From an uncultured Muribaculaceae bacterium (GTDB taxonomy: Bacteria > Bacteroidota > Bacteroidia > Bacteroidales > Muribaculaceae): 64,000 bases of DNA. Made by a program: the position numbers and the translations under genes. This document shows, in pieces, positions 27,771 through 37,184 of the stretch. The notes under the pieces are model-generated. The model saw only the letters and a list, made by a program, of their open reading frames with translations, did not search any database and had not been told where the DNA came from. Location: the NCBI GenBank assembly GCA_910578075.1, contig CAJTPK010000013.1, positions 21,949 through 85,948 of the forward strand, written 5' to 3'. Numbering within the stretch: position 1 is the stretch's first letter; each line of letters starts with the position of its first letter.

Positions 27771-28703
27771 CTACGACCACAACATATACGCTCCTCTGCC
27801 ACCAAGCGCGGTATATTTATACAGCATTTTCAGAAGCCAACATCTACGTTTGGTAAGATTCGGATGATTGATAGCCTTTTCCAACAGAGGCGTTGCAAGA
27901 TCCGGGCGCTTCTCGCGATGATAGTGAGCCGCAAGAATCGCACGGCGATAGTTGATCATATCAATAAGCCATGCACTATCCTTTCGTCCGGAATCAGCAA
28001 CAGCTTTCTCCGCAGCATCAATGGCACGCTCCCACTCGCCCGCCTTGGAGTGAAAATTCTCACCGGTGATCGATTCCTTTTGAGGATAGATATCCACCAA
28101 CACCTTGTCCACAGCAATCATAGCCGGATTTCCAAGCAACAGTCGGATTCCCACTTCCCAATCATTCCAGACAGGCAATGATTCATTCCAAGTGCCTATC
28201 TGTCTGAAATAATCTGTTCTTACCGCAAAATATTGCGTACTGAAAAGCGCATGATATATCTGATAGCGCCAATAATCCGAAACATTAAATTTCTTTTTTT
28301 GGACTTTTCCACCTCCAAGAATAAGTCTTGATCTCCAATGAACGATGTCAACCTTCCGCTCATTTGTAAACCCTTTCACTGCTTCCTTAACCAAATCCGG
28401 ATGCATCACATCATCAGAATCGAAAAACAGAACAAACTCCGAATCCACGACACTCAATCCTCGATTTCTGGCACGCGCAGCTCCCGGATTTGGCTCACCA
28501 ATGAGACTCACCTGCAAATCAGGTGTGGAATTCAGACGTATCCATTCCTCTACAACATCCCGTGTCCGGTCGGTAGATCCATTGTCCACAACCACAACCT
28601 TGAACGGTCTCCAACTCTGAGCCTTGACGCTGTCAAGACACCTCACTATCAACCGCTCCCTGTCCCGAACCGGAATCACTATGGAAATCTCACTATTATT
28701 CAC
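27771..28703 (-). CDS. Family 2 glycosyltransferase
   Basis: 310 aa. GT-A fold start ISIVIPVRDRERLIVRCLDSVKAQSWRPFKVVVVDNGSTDRT, donor motif FFDSDDVMHPD (DxD), and WNDWEVGIRLLL as acceptor region. No TM helix, so it is cytoplasmic. It lies in the minus-strand glycan operon with 32-nt gaps on both sides. Sugar specificity is not readable. Confidence 0.85.
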   Translation of the reverse strand: MNNSEISIVIPVRDRERLIVRCLDSVKAQSWRPFKVVVVDNGSTDRTRDVVEEWIRLNSTPDLQVSLIGEPNPGAARARNRGLSVVDSEFVLFFDSDDVMHPDLVKEAVKGFTNERKVDIVHWRSRLILGGGKVQKKKFNVSDYWRYQIYHALFSTQYFAVRTDYFRQIGTWNESLPVWNDWEVGIRLLLGNPAMIAVDKVLVDIYPQKESITGENFHSKAGEWERAIDAAEKAVADSGRKDSAWLIDMINYRRAILAAHYHREKRPDLATPLLEKAINHPNLTKRRCWLLKMLYKYTALGGRGAYMLWS

Positions 28704-28735
28704 GAATCTAAAATTGAAATCAATGGTTATTTGAG

Positions 28736-30259
28736 TTATTTCTTCAAAGTATCAGGTACCATACGGACCGAACTTTCAAGATATGGTCTTCTATTCACAT
28801 ACAACCCTACGCGTCTTCTTCCTATAGTATCAAAAGCCAGATCCGCTTCCGGGATAATCTTTAGCTCTCTTTCAGACATCCGAATATTTAAAATAGACGG
28901 TAGAATCACCTTGTCAACTATAAAACGGGCCGGAGTTGTCTTAGATTGTATCAGAATCCAGGCCTGAGGCGCGACTTGCCTGATCATATTTGTATCCCGT
29001 TCAAATTCAGGACTGGCCATCCATGCCGGACGAATAACGATATCCGGTTTTAACGGATATTCAGCCCTCGCCTCTTTCGTATAAACCCACCTGAAATGCA
29101 GAACCTCATCTTTATTGGCGATGAGGTCATTCTGACCAACATATATGATGCCATCTTCTGAATTCCTGTACTTTTCCCTCACACACTCACTAAAAGAGTT
29201 GAGGCGTTCCTGAGTTATAAATTTATCATATGCCATCCACATTCCAAGCAATGAAAGTCCCGTAACAACCACCGGAATACATCGAGATTTTCGCAATGAC
29301 ACCTCGACAAGAACAATAATTATCAGAAAAAAATACAACGGGATGGCAGGTCTGCCAAAATTATCAAGATAACAACATAAAACATATGAAACAAATGCCG
29401 CACAATACATTATTTTCAAGATGACATCCTTCCCTTGGCTAAGTTTAAAAACCCGCTTCGAATAATATTTTACAGCGAACAGGAATATAACCATAATATA
29501 CACCGGCATCGATTCCGTCAAGAAATGCATAACCGAGAATTCATGGATATCTGCTGCCATTGACAGTCGCACAAAATTCCCGGGTGCCGATATCACAAGA
29601 AGCGCTCCTATTCCATATCCTATGCCTGCTGTGAATTGCGTCCGCGTAAGCTTGAATCTCTTTAGACATGCAAATGTCACAATGCCGGCTGACAGCGGTA
29701 TTGAGAATCCTTCATGCATCTGTCCACAAAGCATACTGTAAATAAATATTAAAAACAATCTAAATTTATTTTCAGTCGTGGTGTTAAACAACAACAGCCA
29801 TCCACATGTGGCTGCCGCCACCCAGACATAGTTAATCTGAAAAGGAGGATCCATAGGGAGCTGTCCGAACAAAAGCCATATACCTGTTGCCGCAAGCCAA
29901 CAAAGACATCCCGACTGCTGTTTCTCCCTGCCACATATCCTGACAAGCAAAACAAGAAGAATTCCCCATACCAAAGCATTACATACCGCGAACGCCGTCT
30001 TTCCCCATAGAGCACAGAACAGCTGTACTATGAAATGGACAACAAACCGCCCGTTGGTCGTAAAATAGTGATCTGCCTGGGAAACCCACACATCCCCCAA
30101 TGTCCGGACCGGAACAGATATGCTTTCATCAAACACCGGAGACATAAACTTATATGCCACCGCATCGTTTGTCCAATGAGTATGCAAGGAAAAAAACAAT
30201 GCCAGTCCGGATACCAGTAATGCCGGACCGAGAATATTGAATTTAAAGATATCTCTCAT
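28736..30259 (-). CDS. DUF6056-type polytopic membrane protein, copy 1 (GT-C-like)
   Basis: 507 aa. About 11 TM helices occupy residues 10-375, then a ~130-residue soluble C-terminal domain. After TM1 there is an acidic loop, HWTNDAVAYKFMSPVF. The equivalent loops of the paralogues read WNDDAIAYSFFIP (40774-42291) and LLGDDLGFYHSF (39238-40736). An acidic pair in the first outer loop is what GT-C glycosyltransferases use for catalysis, so a polyprenyl-phosphate-sugar transferase role is plausible but unproven. Shared motif: PPFQINYVW and MHEGFSIP. Confidence 0.7.
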   Translation of the reverse strand: MRDIFKFNILGPALLVSGLALFFSLHTHWTNDAVAYKFMSPVFDESISVPVRTLGDVWVSQADHYFTTNGRFVVHFIVQLFCALWGKTAFAVCNALVWGILLVLLVRICGREKQQSGCLCWLAATGIWLLFGQLPMDPPFQINYVWVAAATCGWLLLFNTTTENKFRLFLIFIYSMLCGQMHEGFSIPLSAGIVTFACLKRFKLTRTQFTAGIGYGIGALLVISAPGNFVRLSMAADIHEFSVMHFLTESMPVYIMVIFLFAVKYYSKRVFKLSQGKDVILKIMYCAAFVSYVLCCYLDNFGRPAIPLYFFLIIIVLVEVSLRKSRCIPVVVTGLSLLGMWMAYDKFITQERLNSFSECVREKYRNSEDGIIYVGQNDLIANKDEVLHFRWVYTKEARAEYPLKPDIVIRPAWMASPEFERDTNMIRQVAPQAWILIQSKTTPARFIVDKVILPSILNIRMSERELKIIPEADLAFDTIGRRRVGLYVNRRPYLESSVRMVPDTLKK

Positions 30260-30271
30260 AAGCCAGCTCTC

Positions 30272-31903
30272 TTAATTCTTATTCCCATTCTCATATAGTA
30301 CAAAGGTTTCCGTAACCTTGGCAACATTGAATCCGCGCTTCTCGAGCGATTCAAGCGTATGCTCGTACAAAGAAGTATCCTCAACGTAGGGAACAAACAC
30401 ATAATCAAATGAATCAAGGTCTTTCACATAATCGGCTATGTCTTTTCCCGGAATATGAAACAGCTGGATTGAAAATGCAGGTTCTGTTTCATACAACAGT
30501 GACAGTGTCTGATGATACGCTCCCCAGAATGTGAATCTCTTACCCTGTGACTTCATATTTCTCACCTCCACTTCAACCTCTTCAATAAGCGGGTTCAGAG
30601 CCTTATCCATCGGCAAGCCGGCATATACGGGAGGTACATTCTCAACCCATACGAAATCCTTTCTTATAGCGTATGATTTATATAAGAACATACCTGTCAT
30701 CATAATTATTGACATCCAGAACCATCTGAAATATCCATTTCTATAAACTTTTGACAGTAATGGATATGTCTCCGCAATCGCCAGGGGAAAAAGAAATGAG
30801 GTATGCCATCTTTCCGGGAAAGAGTCTGAACCAAATCCCATCATCAGCAGCATGATAAGAATTACGCCTGAGCACAAGCGCAGATAATGAATCTCGACAC
30901 AACAATCTTTCCTTCCGCCAAATACCAGAAATGGGAAAATAAAGGATGGAATCAATACATATGGAAATCCAAGACCATACACACCTGTGGAATAATCAAA
31001 CAGTAATGCTATCATCCTCAGAACGCACCATCCCGCTATCACACAAGTCACAGCGCTTAAAATAAAAGATACCGATTTTTTCTTTCCACGCCGTGTAACA
31101 GAGGCAAGATAATAGCATATAAAACCGGCACTCCAAGACAAGAATATCGGTGGGAACAATAATTTAAATCTCCATATGTAATTACCTATCGCATCAAGGT
31201 TGTGACCGGTAATAATATTATCCGGATTAAAGGCAGTCACCATTCCTTGTATTGATCCGCAGATCAATAACAACATGACACCAATGGTCAGCATCAAAGA
31301 AAGCAGCAACAACGCAACATCAATCCATCCTGACCATGTCCGTTTGCCCTTATTCACCAATAGAGCCACCGCAATATCAAGCATCAATATTGGAATCATA
31401 GTGACTCTCGCCAATATAACAAAACCAGTGAACACACCTATTCCAACCGCTTTCATCCGTGAAGGCTTATGCGCGTAGACAAGAAGGGATACCGTCAGAA
31501 TAGATTCAAAGGGATATGCGGCAGTTTTCCAGTCGTAAAATCCAAAACCTCCTAATATCGCGATAAAAGTCGACAAAAAAAACACCGTGGCAACCAGTGC
31601 CACATTTCGGATCTTTCCATACAGATATATCGCCGGGACTCCTATTGCGACAAGATATGCAAAACGCGATAATGTCCTGAGCGAAAGCAATGAGAACCCG
31701 AAGGCATCACACCACAAATGACCTATATAAAATGTAAGGAATCCTAAGGGACAGTTTTTATAATCCCTTACACATAACGACATATAAAACTCATCTCCTA
31801 TATAACAGATATAATGTCTGCCGGAGAAAAGAATCACCACCCCCAACGGAATACACAATAGATAAAGGTATTTACCCCACGTCCTCTCCATCATCCAATC
31901 CAT
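30272..31903 (-). CDS. Polytopic membrane protein, probable GT-C glycosyltransferase
   Basis: 543 aa with about 11 TM helices, then a ~130-residue C-terminal domain (VWVENVPPVYAGLPMDKALNPLIEEVEVEVRNM...). The first outer loop carries GDEFYMSLCVRDY, an acidic DE motif like those of GT-C enzymes. It directly follows the GtrB-like gene, and their reading frames overlap by up to 32 nt. GtrB-type enzymes load sugars onto undecaprenyl phosphate for such transferases, so the pair may work in sequence. Confidence 0.65.
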   Translation of the reverse strand: MDWMMERTWGKYLYLLCIPLGVVILFSGRHYICYIGDEFYMSLCVRDYKNCPLGFLTFYIGHLWCDAFGFSLLSLRTLSRFAYLVAIGVPAIYLYGKIRNVALVATVFFLSTFIAILGGFGFYDWKTAAYPFESILTVSLLVYAHKPSRMKAVGIGVFTGFVILARVTMIPILMLDIAVALLVNKGKRTWSGWIDVALLLLSLMLTIGVMLLLICGSIQGMVTAFNPDNIITGHNLDAIGNYIWRFKLLFPPIFLSWSAGFICYYLASVTRRGKKKSVSFILSAVTCVIAGWCVLRMIALLFDYSTGVYGLGFPYVLIPSFIFPFLVFGGRKDCCVEIHYLRLCSGVILIMLLMMGFGSDSFPERWHTSFLFPLAIAETYPLLSKVYRNGYFRWFWMSIIMMTGMFLYKSYAIRKDFVWVENVPPVYAGLPMDKALNPLIEEVEVEVRNMKSQGKRFTFWGAYHQTLSLLYETEPAFSIQLFHIPGKDIADYVKDLDSFDYVFVPYVEDTSLYEHTLESLEKRGFNVAKVTETFVLYENGNKN

Positions 31904-32876
31904 TATAGCTATCTACAATATAAGGGGGCCTTCCTTTTGTCTCATTGAAAATCCTGCCCACATACTCTCCGATGATACCCAGCGCGAGGAGCTGCATGCC
32001 TCCCAGAAACAAAATCACGCATATCAGGGTGGGGAATCCTGTCACTACCTCTCCGAAAACCAGCGTCTTGACAAACATAAAGATAAGATATGCAAAAGCA
32101 AGCAGTGATACAATAATCCCCGCTACAGTTGAAATTCTCAACGGCGCGGTGGTGTAACTCGTGATTCCTTCGATCGCGAGATTCACAAGCTTGGACATCT
32201 TATAATTCGACCTGCCGTTCTCTCGGCTGCCACGGTCAAACGTCACCTCCTTCTTATTAAATCCTATCCAACAGTACAGACCTTTCATATACCGCTGTGT
32301 CTCCCTCATCTGTGTCAACGCACGGATAGCCCGGCGGTCAAGAAGTCTGAAATCACCTACATTCGGAAGTATATCAATATCGCTCATTCTGTTTAGCATA
32401 CGATAGAATGACATGGAAAGCACCTTACGTATCCGGCTCTCCTCCCCTCTACTCAACCTTTTACCATAAACATCGTCGTAGCCTTTTTCCCACCAGTATA
32501 TCATCTCCGGAATCACATCAATAGGATCCTGCAAATCTGCATCCATTATTATAGCTGCATCCCCTCGGGCATAATCCATACCGGCAAGCATCGCATTCTC
32601 TTTACCGAAATTGCGCGACAAGCTGACTACCGACACCCGACTGTCCCGTTGCCTGATTTCATTCAGGATATCTATTGTTCTGTCTTTGCTCCCATCATTA
32701 ACAAACAAAAATTCCAATCCATATTCATTCATGTTTATACATGAGTTCACGGACACACCGCCGTCATCTGCAACAATCTCATAGCTATTCCTGGAGAACC
32801 CATTCAACTCATCATAAAGTTTATGTAGATTCCCCTCCTCGTTATAACATGGAATTATCAATGTAAGATTCTTCAT
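31872..32876 (-). CDS. GtrB-like polyprenyl-phosphate glycosyltransferase, copy 1
   Basis: 334 aa. The GT2 domain (LTLIIPCYNEEGNL, FVNDGSKDRT, DADLQDP) is followed by two C-terminal TM helices (about 240-260 and 275-300), as in GtrB, ArnC and DPM-synthase-like enzymes that make undecaprenyl-phosphate-linked sugars. A ~20-residue stretch near residue 40 (EIVADDGGVSVNSCINMNEYG) interrupts the usual strand and may be an insertion. It is the second gene of the minus-strand operon. Confidence 0.85.
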   Translation of the reverse strand: MKNLTLIIPCYNEEGNLHKLYDELNGFSRNSYEIVADDGGVSVNSCINMNEYGLEFLFVNDGSKDRTIDILNEIRQRDSRVSVVSLSRNFGKENAMLAGMDYARGDAAIIMDADLQDPIDVIPEMIYWWEKGYDDVYGKRLSRGEESRIRKVLSMSFYRMLNRMSDIDILPNVGDFRLLDRRAIRALTQMRETQRYMKGLYCWIGFNKKEVTFDRGSRENGRSNYKMSKLVNLAIEGITSYTTAPLRISTVAGIIVSLLAFAYLIFMFVKTLVFGEVVTGFPTLICVILFLGGMQLLALGIIGEYVGRIFNETKGRPPYIVDSYNGLDDGEDVG

Positions 32877-32902
32877 AATATGTCATTTATTCAGACTAAC
32901 CA

Positions 32903-34054
32903 TTAAAATAATCGATTCCCTATGTTTCTCTGTATCCACATTGCGAAGAGCCTATCCGTGACTCTATACACCTTATCCTCTACCGTGAGTAAACCTTTCT
33001 CAGTCAAGATGCGTGCAGCCGATTGGACAGAGCTTGCTGACTGAAGCGAGTTCTCCCTTATAAAATCTACCGATGTGATCTTTTCCGCAGATCCATTAAG
33101 AGCCACTGCATACAGCAATTCTTTCTGTTTCAATGGTATGTTTGAAAGGATCTCGCGATATAAAGTATCCTGCATGCCTATCATACCGCCTATCGCGTTA
33201 TCCACCTCTTCATTATCACTTGTCTCACCTGGTAGCGTCTGCGCAAAAACCTCATTGAACGTTTTCTGCATGTAGAATGTATGTCCCTCAAACAGATCAT
33301 ACACATTCTCTATCGCATCCTCAGATATATTCCTGTCAAATTCAATGAAGTTGCCCTTTACAAAATCCACATACACATCCTTAGGAATTGGATGGAGTTC
33401 AAGGATATCCGCACTCTGATAGAACGGACTGGAGGAATCAAGAAACATACGCTGCATCATATGACGCTCACTGCCGGCAAAAATAAAGTTTCCATTGCTA
33501 CATCTCTGGATATGCGAACGTAACAATGACTCCACATTCTTTTCAGGATACTTCCCGATTTGCTGGAATTCATCTATGGCAACTACACACCTTTGAGATG
33601 CACCTTCAAGATAATTGAATATCTCTTCAAGTGTAATTTCCGGTTTTGATATATCACCAAGCTCAATGTTGAATGTCGGACTCCCCGTCATCGGATCAAA
33701 ACCAAAATAAGAACGAAGGCTTTTTAATGCCGTGACAAAAGACTGGAGATAGCGCGATCCTCTTGGAGCTATGGATTCGAAAACCGACCTTCCCAGTGTA
33801 TACGTAAATTCCTTTAAGCTTAAAGTCTGTAAGATATCTATAAAAATTGATATATAGTCACACCTTATTTCATCACCCTCCAGACAATATAAGATGAGTC
33901 CGGTCTTACCCATCCTACGCGGTGATATAACCACAACATTATTGCCATTAAGAATCTTTCTCGTCAGCCAAAGCGATTCATCTTTACGGTCGCAAAAATA
34001 CCGCCGGTCAATTTTTCCGGCAACGATAAAGGGATTTACGTACTTCATATTCAA
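32903..34054 (-). CDS. P-loop ATPase with C-terminal winged helix (archaeal-ATPase-like)
   Basis: 383 aa. Walker A SPRRMGKTGL (Lys50), Walker B CVVAIDEFQQI (Asp161-Glu162), and a sensor-like FIFAGSERHMM. The C-terminal ~80 residues look like a winged helix (AARILTEKGLLTVEDKVYRVTDRLFAMWIQR). This matches the stand-alone STAND/archaeal ATPase group common in Bacteroidetes, whose function is poorly known. It is the first gene behind the promoter at 34072-34103, leading the glycan operon; why an ATPase of this type heads it is unclear. Confidence 0.75.
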   Translation of the reverse strand: MNMKYVNPFIVAGKIDRRYFCDRKDESLWLTRKILNGNNVVVISPRRMGKTGLILYCLEGDEIRCDYISIFIDILQTLSLKEFTYTLGRSVFESIAPRGSRYLQSFVTALKSLRSYFGFDPMTGSPTFNIELGDISKPEITLEEIFNYLEGASQRCVVAIDEFQQIGKYPEKNVESLLRSHIQRCSNGNFIFAGSERHMMQRMFLDSSSPFYQSADILELHPIPKDVYVDFVKGNFIEFDRNISEDAIENVYDLFEGHTFYMQKTFNEVFAQTLPGETSDNEEVDNAIGGMIGMQDTLYREILSNIPLKQKELLYAVALNGSAEKITSVDFIRENSLQSASSVQSAARILTEKGLLTVEDKVYRVTDRLFAMWIQRNIGNRLF

Positions 34055-34071
34055 AAGAACTGAATTTTATG

Positions 34072-34103
34072 CAAATATAATTATTCTTTTTGCATAATAC
34101 AAA
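34072..34103 (-). promoter_or_regulatory. Promoter of the minus-strand glycan operon
   Basis: Read on the minus strand: -33 TTTG (34103-34100), 20-nt spacer, -7 TATATTTG (34079-34072). This is a full Bacteroidetes promoter 18 nt before the ATPase start codon. Confidence 0.6.
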
Positions 34104-34113
34104 TAAAATAATT

Positions 34114-34144
34114 TTTGGTTTTTAGTTCATATTTGCTATTTTTG
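34114..34144 (+). promoter_or_regulatory. Divergent plus-strand promoter before the palindromic element
   Basis: -33 TTTG (34114-34117), 19-nt spacer, -7 TATTTTTG (34137-34144). The expected start is near 34151, so the transcript would carry the whole hairpin element at 34159-34388 as its 5' leader before the GtrB-like gene at 34394. Confidence 0.5.
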
Positions 34145-34158
34145 TAAAAATAATTATG

Positions 34159-34388
34159 GGTGTCCGGTAAATATTAATCACGCAGAGGCGCGGAGACGCA
34201 AAGGATTTATATCGGCAAATCCGGCGCGGAGGTCGTTACCACTCCTGATGAGGCGCAGAGACCGTCCGGTCATGCTCTGCGTCTCTGCCAGAATCGCCAC
34301 GCGATTCTTCGTGATCTTTATCACAGGGATTGCCAACTCTTAACTTTGCGTCTTCGCGCTTCTGCGTGATTAATATTTACCGGACACC
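34159..34388. repeat. Palindromic element A, 45-bp terminal inverted repeats
   Basis: The arms 34159-34203 and 34344-34388 are inverted repeats with two mismatches (outer end GGTGTCCGGTAAATATTAA). An inner hairpin lies at 34290-34308 (AGAATCG/CGATTCT arms). The same 19-mer, reverse complemented, occurs in element C at 57570-57588, and the arm motif GGTAAATAT...CACGCA...GACGCAAAG is also shared. No ORF lies inside. It looks like a non-autonomous mobile palindromic repeat; the RAYT at 54.2 kb is a candidate mobiliser, which is inferred only. Confidence 0.75.
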
Positions 34389-34393
34389 AATAA

Positions 34394-35380
34394 ATGTTAA
34401 TGTTTTCCGCCATGCCGAAGAATGCCCCGAGAATAGCTATCGTTGTGCCCTGCTATAATGAGCAGGAAGTGCTGCCGATGTCAAACAAGACTCTTTCAGA
34501 TTTACTCTCTGATATGATTACAGGAGGTTTGATATCGGATAACAGCTATATTCTGTATGTCGATGATGGCAGCAGAGACAACACATGGCGAATAATCGAA
34601 TCAATAATTGCCGGGAATTCTCATGCCGAGGGCATCAAACTTGCTGCAAACGCCGGACATCAGAATGCTTTGATTGCCGGGCTTGAGACTGCTGCGGATC
34701 ATTGCGATGCAGCTATATCTATAGATGCCGACCTTCAGGATGACATACTTGCCATTCCCCGCATGGTCGAAAAATTCAGAGAGGGGTATGAGATAGTATA
34801 TGGCGTGCGCAACAGCCGCGAATCCGACTCCTGGTTCAAACGCGAGTCCGCACAGGGATTTTATAGAATAATGAGGCATCTCGGGGTAAAATCCGTGTAT
34901 AACCATGCTGACTTCCGGTTGATGAGCGCGGCAGCATTGAAAGACTTCCTGCAATATGATGAACGTAACATGTTCATCCGAGGAATCATCCCGGGACTTG
35001 GACGCACTCAAACTTCTGTTTATTACGACCGCAAACCGCGCACTGCCGGGGAATCGAAGTATCCGCTGAAGAAGATGATCAACTTCGCGGTTGACGGCAT
35101 CACCTCCTTCTCAGTGCGCCCGGTAAGAATGGTTTTCTTCTTCGGTATTGGTTTCCTGCTTGTGGCTCTCGGAATATTCATATACGTCATGACGCGATAC
35201 TTCGAGGGCGAGACCATAGAAGGTTGGACTTCACTGATGCTCTCAATCTGGTTCTGCACTGGAGTGATACTTATGTCGCTTGGCGTGATAGGTGAATACA
35301 TCGGCAAAATCTACACCGAGGTCAAACATCGCCCACGCTACTCCATCGAGAAGTCAACCATCACTCAGCGAAAGAAATAG
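34394..35380 (+). CDS. GtrB-like polyprenyl-phosphate glycosyltransferase, copy 2
   Basis: 328 aa from ATG 34394 (34400 and 34412 also in frame; 34412 gives the cleaner start MPKNAPRIAIVVPCYNE). GT2 domain with YVDDGSRDNT and SIDADLQDD, then two C-terminal TM helices (about 235-255, 275-298). It is a paralogue of the GtrB-like gene on the other strand. Its start codon lies 6 bp from the end of palindromic element A. It overlaps the convergent LtaS-like gene by 16 nt. Confidence 0.85.
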   Translation: MLMFSAMPKNAPRIAIVVPCYNEQEVLPMSNKTLSDLLSDMITGGLISDNSYILYVDDGSRDNTWRIIESIIAGNSHAEGIKLAANAGHQNALIAGLETAADHCDAAISIDADLQDDILAIPRMVEKFREGYEIVYGVRNSRESDSWFKRESAQGFYRIMRHLGVKSVYNHADFRLMSAAALKDFLQYDERNMFIRGIIPGLGRTQTSVYYDRKPRTAGESKYPLKKMINFAVDGITSFSVRPVRMVFFFGIGFLLVALGIFIYVMTRYFEGETIEGWTSLMLSIWFCTGVILMSLGVIGEYIGKIYTEVKHRPRYSIEKSTITQRKK

Positions 35381-37122
35381 CCGCCCGTTATCATTCGCTC
35401 CGACAATTCCCAATCCTGCCGGGAGGGATAAGAATACGGATCCGGCAATGAATCCAACTTGTCGGCAAACACATCAGGATTACGCAATATGCTTCTTCCA
35501 AGACCGCGCCATGCATAACCCTCGACTCCCATCACATCAAGAAGTGTGGGATAAATGTCGATTTGGCCAAGTGTGGCATGCGTTTTCAATCCCAATCCGG
35601 AATTAAGAATTATAAGCGGAATAGCCGGAGAGACAAGTCTCTCACCCGTCAAAGCGGATTCCCTTGCATTATGATCTGCCACTATCACAATTACTGAATT
35701 ATTATATAATCCAGCTTTTTTCAGTCCGGCTATAAACTGGCTAAGTCCGGCATCAAACTGACGGAGTTTATCTATATACACCTTCTCGTTCTCCGAATAA
35801 GAGGTATCCTGCCATACATCACTCTTTTTCCATCCGAACCGGTCATATGGATCATGCATATCCATGGTGTTAAGAGCCGCCACAAATGGTTGCTTCATCT
35901 TTACAATCTCCGGCAATGCATTGTTAAACAATGCCACATCCTTGCCTCCGAGTTTCTTCATGCCACGGATCATCTCCTTTTCTGTAAACAGCTTACGGAA
36001 ACCATAGCTTTTTGACAGCCTAACCTTATTCCATTGCATCGGACTCGCGCAGTCAAACTCCATTGCCTCCCCTCCTATCGCCTCGGAAAGAGATGGGTAA
36101 TGCTCATCGGGGAAAGTCATTGCCACAGGATTGTTCAACGTGGGTAACAGACCTGTATGGATAATAAATCTGCCATCGCTTGATCTTCCCGATCCTACCT
36201 GCGACATTATATTATCCGCCACAAAGACATCCTCACGTCCAAGATAACCGGAAAGGAAACGCATGGCAGACTTACCGTTAACCTCCGCATAAAGACCGCT
36301 GGAATTCAGAGATTCCACCACTATTATTATAAGATTCTTTCCCCCGTTGTCGGGCATGGAATCAACAATTACCTTGTCCTCCGGTCGGGACGCGAAAATT
36401 CTGTCTATTTCAGCCTTTTCATCTTTTGAAAGCTTATGCGCAGGCTTTAATTCCGAAGCTAACTCAAAAGCCCAGTAGACAGGGAATCCATAGAATCTCA
36501 ACGTCATGCTGCGGTTATAGTGAGGAAAGAAATTTTTCAGAATACCTTTATGTTCAGAAAAACTGAATTGTTTTTCACCCTTGGTTACAAAGCTCCACAT
36601 TTTCGACTGCAATACAACCTGCTCCGTGGTAAAAAGAGCTATGACTGCCACTACCATAGACACTTTGAACCTACGATCGAACGCATTCTTGCCCATGCAC
36701 CGCAAGCTTATAAGATAGCACACAAGAAATATAAGGAAAGGAATTCCTATCCATAAGTCATCTATCCTGACAGAAGACAGAGTTGAATCTGCTACAGCTC
36801 CAGTGACATTCTGAAATCCGAACATGGTGGAGAATCCCATCATATCCGAAAAATTCCGAAAATATAAAATATTAGCATAGAGATATACCGGCACTGCAAT
36901 CATCGGTACGACTACGCTCCACCGCCATCTTCTGCCTATAAATACATAGGGTAGAAGAATAACAGCCGCATCTGCCATCCCGATCAGGACATTCACCCAG
37001 CATCCAATCTGCCGCATCCCCGACAGCGAAAAAAACGCTGCAATCTCCACCGTCAATACCGCCCAGAAAATCAACAGCGGCACCCACGCCTCCTTATACC
37101 AATCTTTACAGTTTCCATGCAT
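35365..37122 (-). CDS. LTA-synthase-family membrane sulfatase-fold phosphotransferase
   Basis: ATG 37122 is preferred: it gives 585 aa beginning MHGNCKDWYKEAWVPLLIF, whereas the open frame to 37233 would translate the palindrome. Four or five TM helices (to about 175) are followed by an extracytoplasmic sulfatase-fold domain: IIIVVESLNSSG (metal Glu), GSGRSSDGRF (nucleophile loop) and VIVADHNAR (Asp-His). In LtaS the nucleophile in the GKTSD-like loop is Thr; here the position reads Ser. The family transfers phosphoglycerol or phosphoethanolamine-type groups to glycans; the substrate here is unknown. Confidence 0.8.
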   Translation of the reverse strand: MHGNCKDWYKEAWVPLLIFWAVLTVEIAAFFSLSGMRQIGCWVNVLIGMADAAVILLPYVFIGRRWRWSVVVPMIAVPVYLYANILYFRNFSDMMGFSTMFGFQNVTGAVADSTLSSVRIDDLWIGIPFLIFLVCYLISLRCMGKNAFDRRFKVSMVVAVIALFTTEQVVLQSKMWSFVTKGEKQFSFSEHKGILKNFFPHYNRSMTLRFYGFPVYWAFELASELKPAHKLSKDEKAEIDRIFASRPEDKVIVDSMPDNGGKNLIIIVVESLNSSGLYAEVNGKSAMRFLSGYLGREDVFVADNIMSQVGSGRSSDGRFIIHTGLLPTLNNPVAMTFPDEHYPSLSEAIGGEAMEFDCASPMQWNKVRLSKSYGFRKLFTEKEMIRGMKKLGGKDVALFNNALPEIVKMKQPFVAALNTMDMHDPYDRFGWKKSDVWQDTSYSENEKVYIDKLRQFDAGLSQFIAGLKKAGLYNNSVIVIVADHNARESALTGERLVSPAIPLIILNSGLGLKTHATLGQIDIYPTLLDVMGVEGYAWRGLGRSILRNPDVFADKLDSLPDPYSYPSRQDWELSERMITGGYFFR

Positions 37123-37149
37123 AATATTATCAAGACTATAATAATACCA

Positions 37150-37184
37150 CAAATTTAACAAGAAACTATGATTTTCCCTCCAAA
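37150..37184 (-). promoter_or_regulatory. Possible promoter of the LtaS-like gene
   Basis: Minus-strand -7 TAAATTTG (37157-37150), with a TTTG (37184-37181) 23 nt upstream that lies in the 52-bp palindrome. The spacing is slightly long for a Bacteroidetes promoter. Confidence 0.35.
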
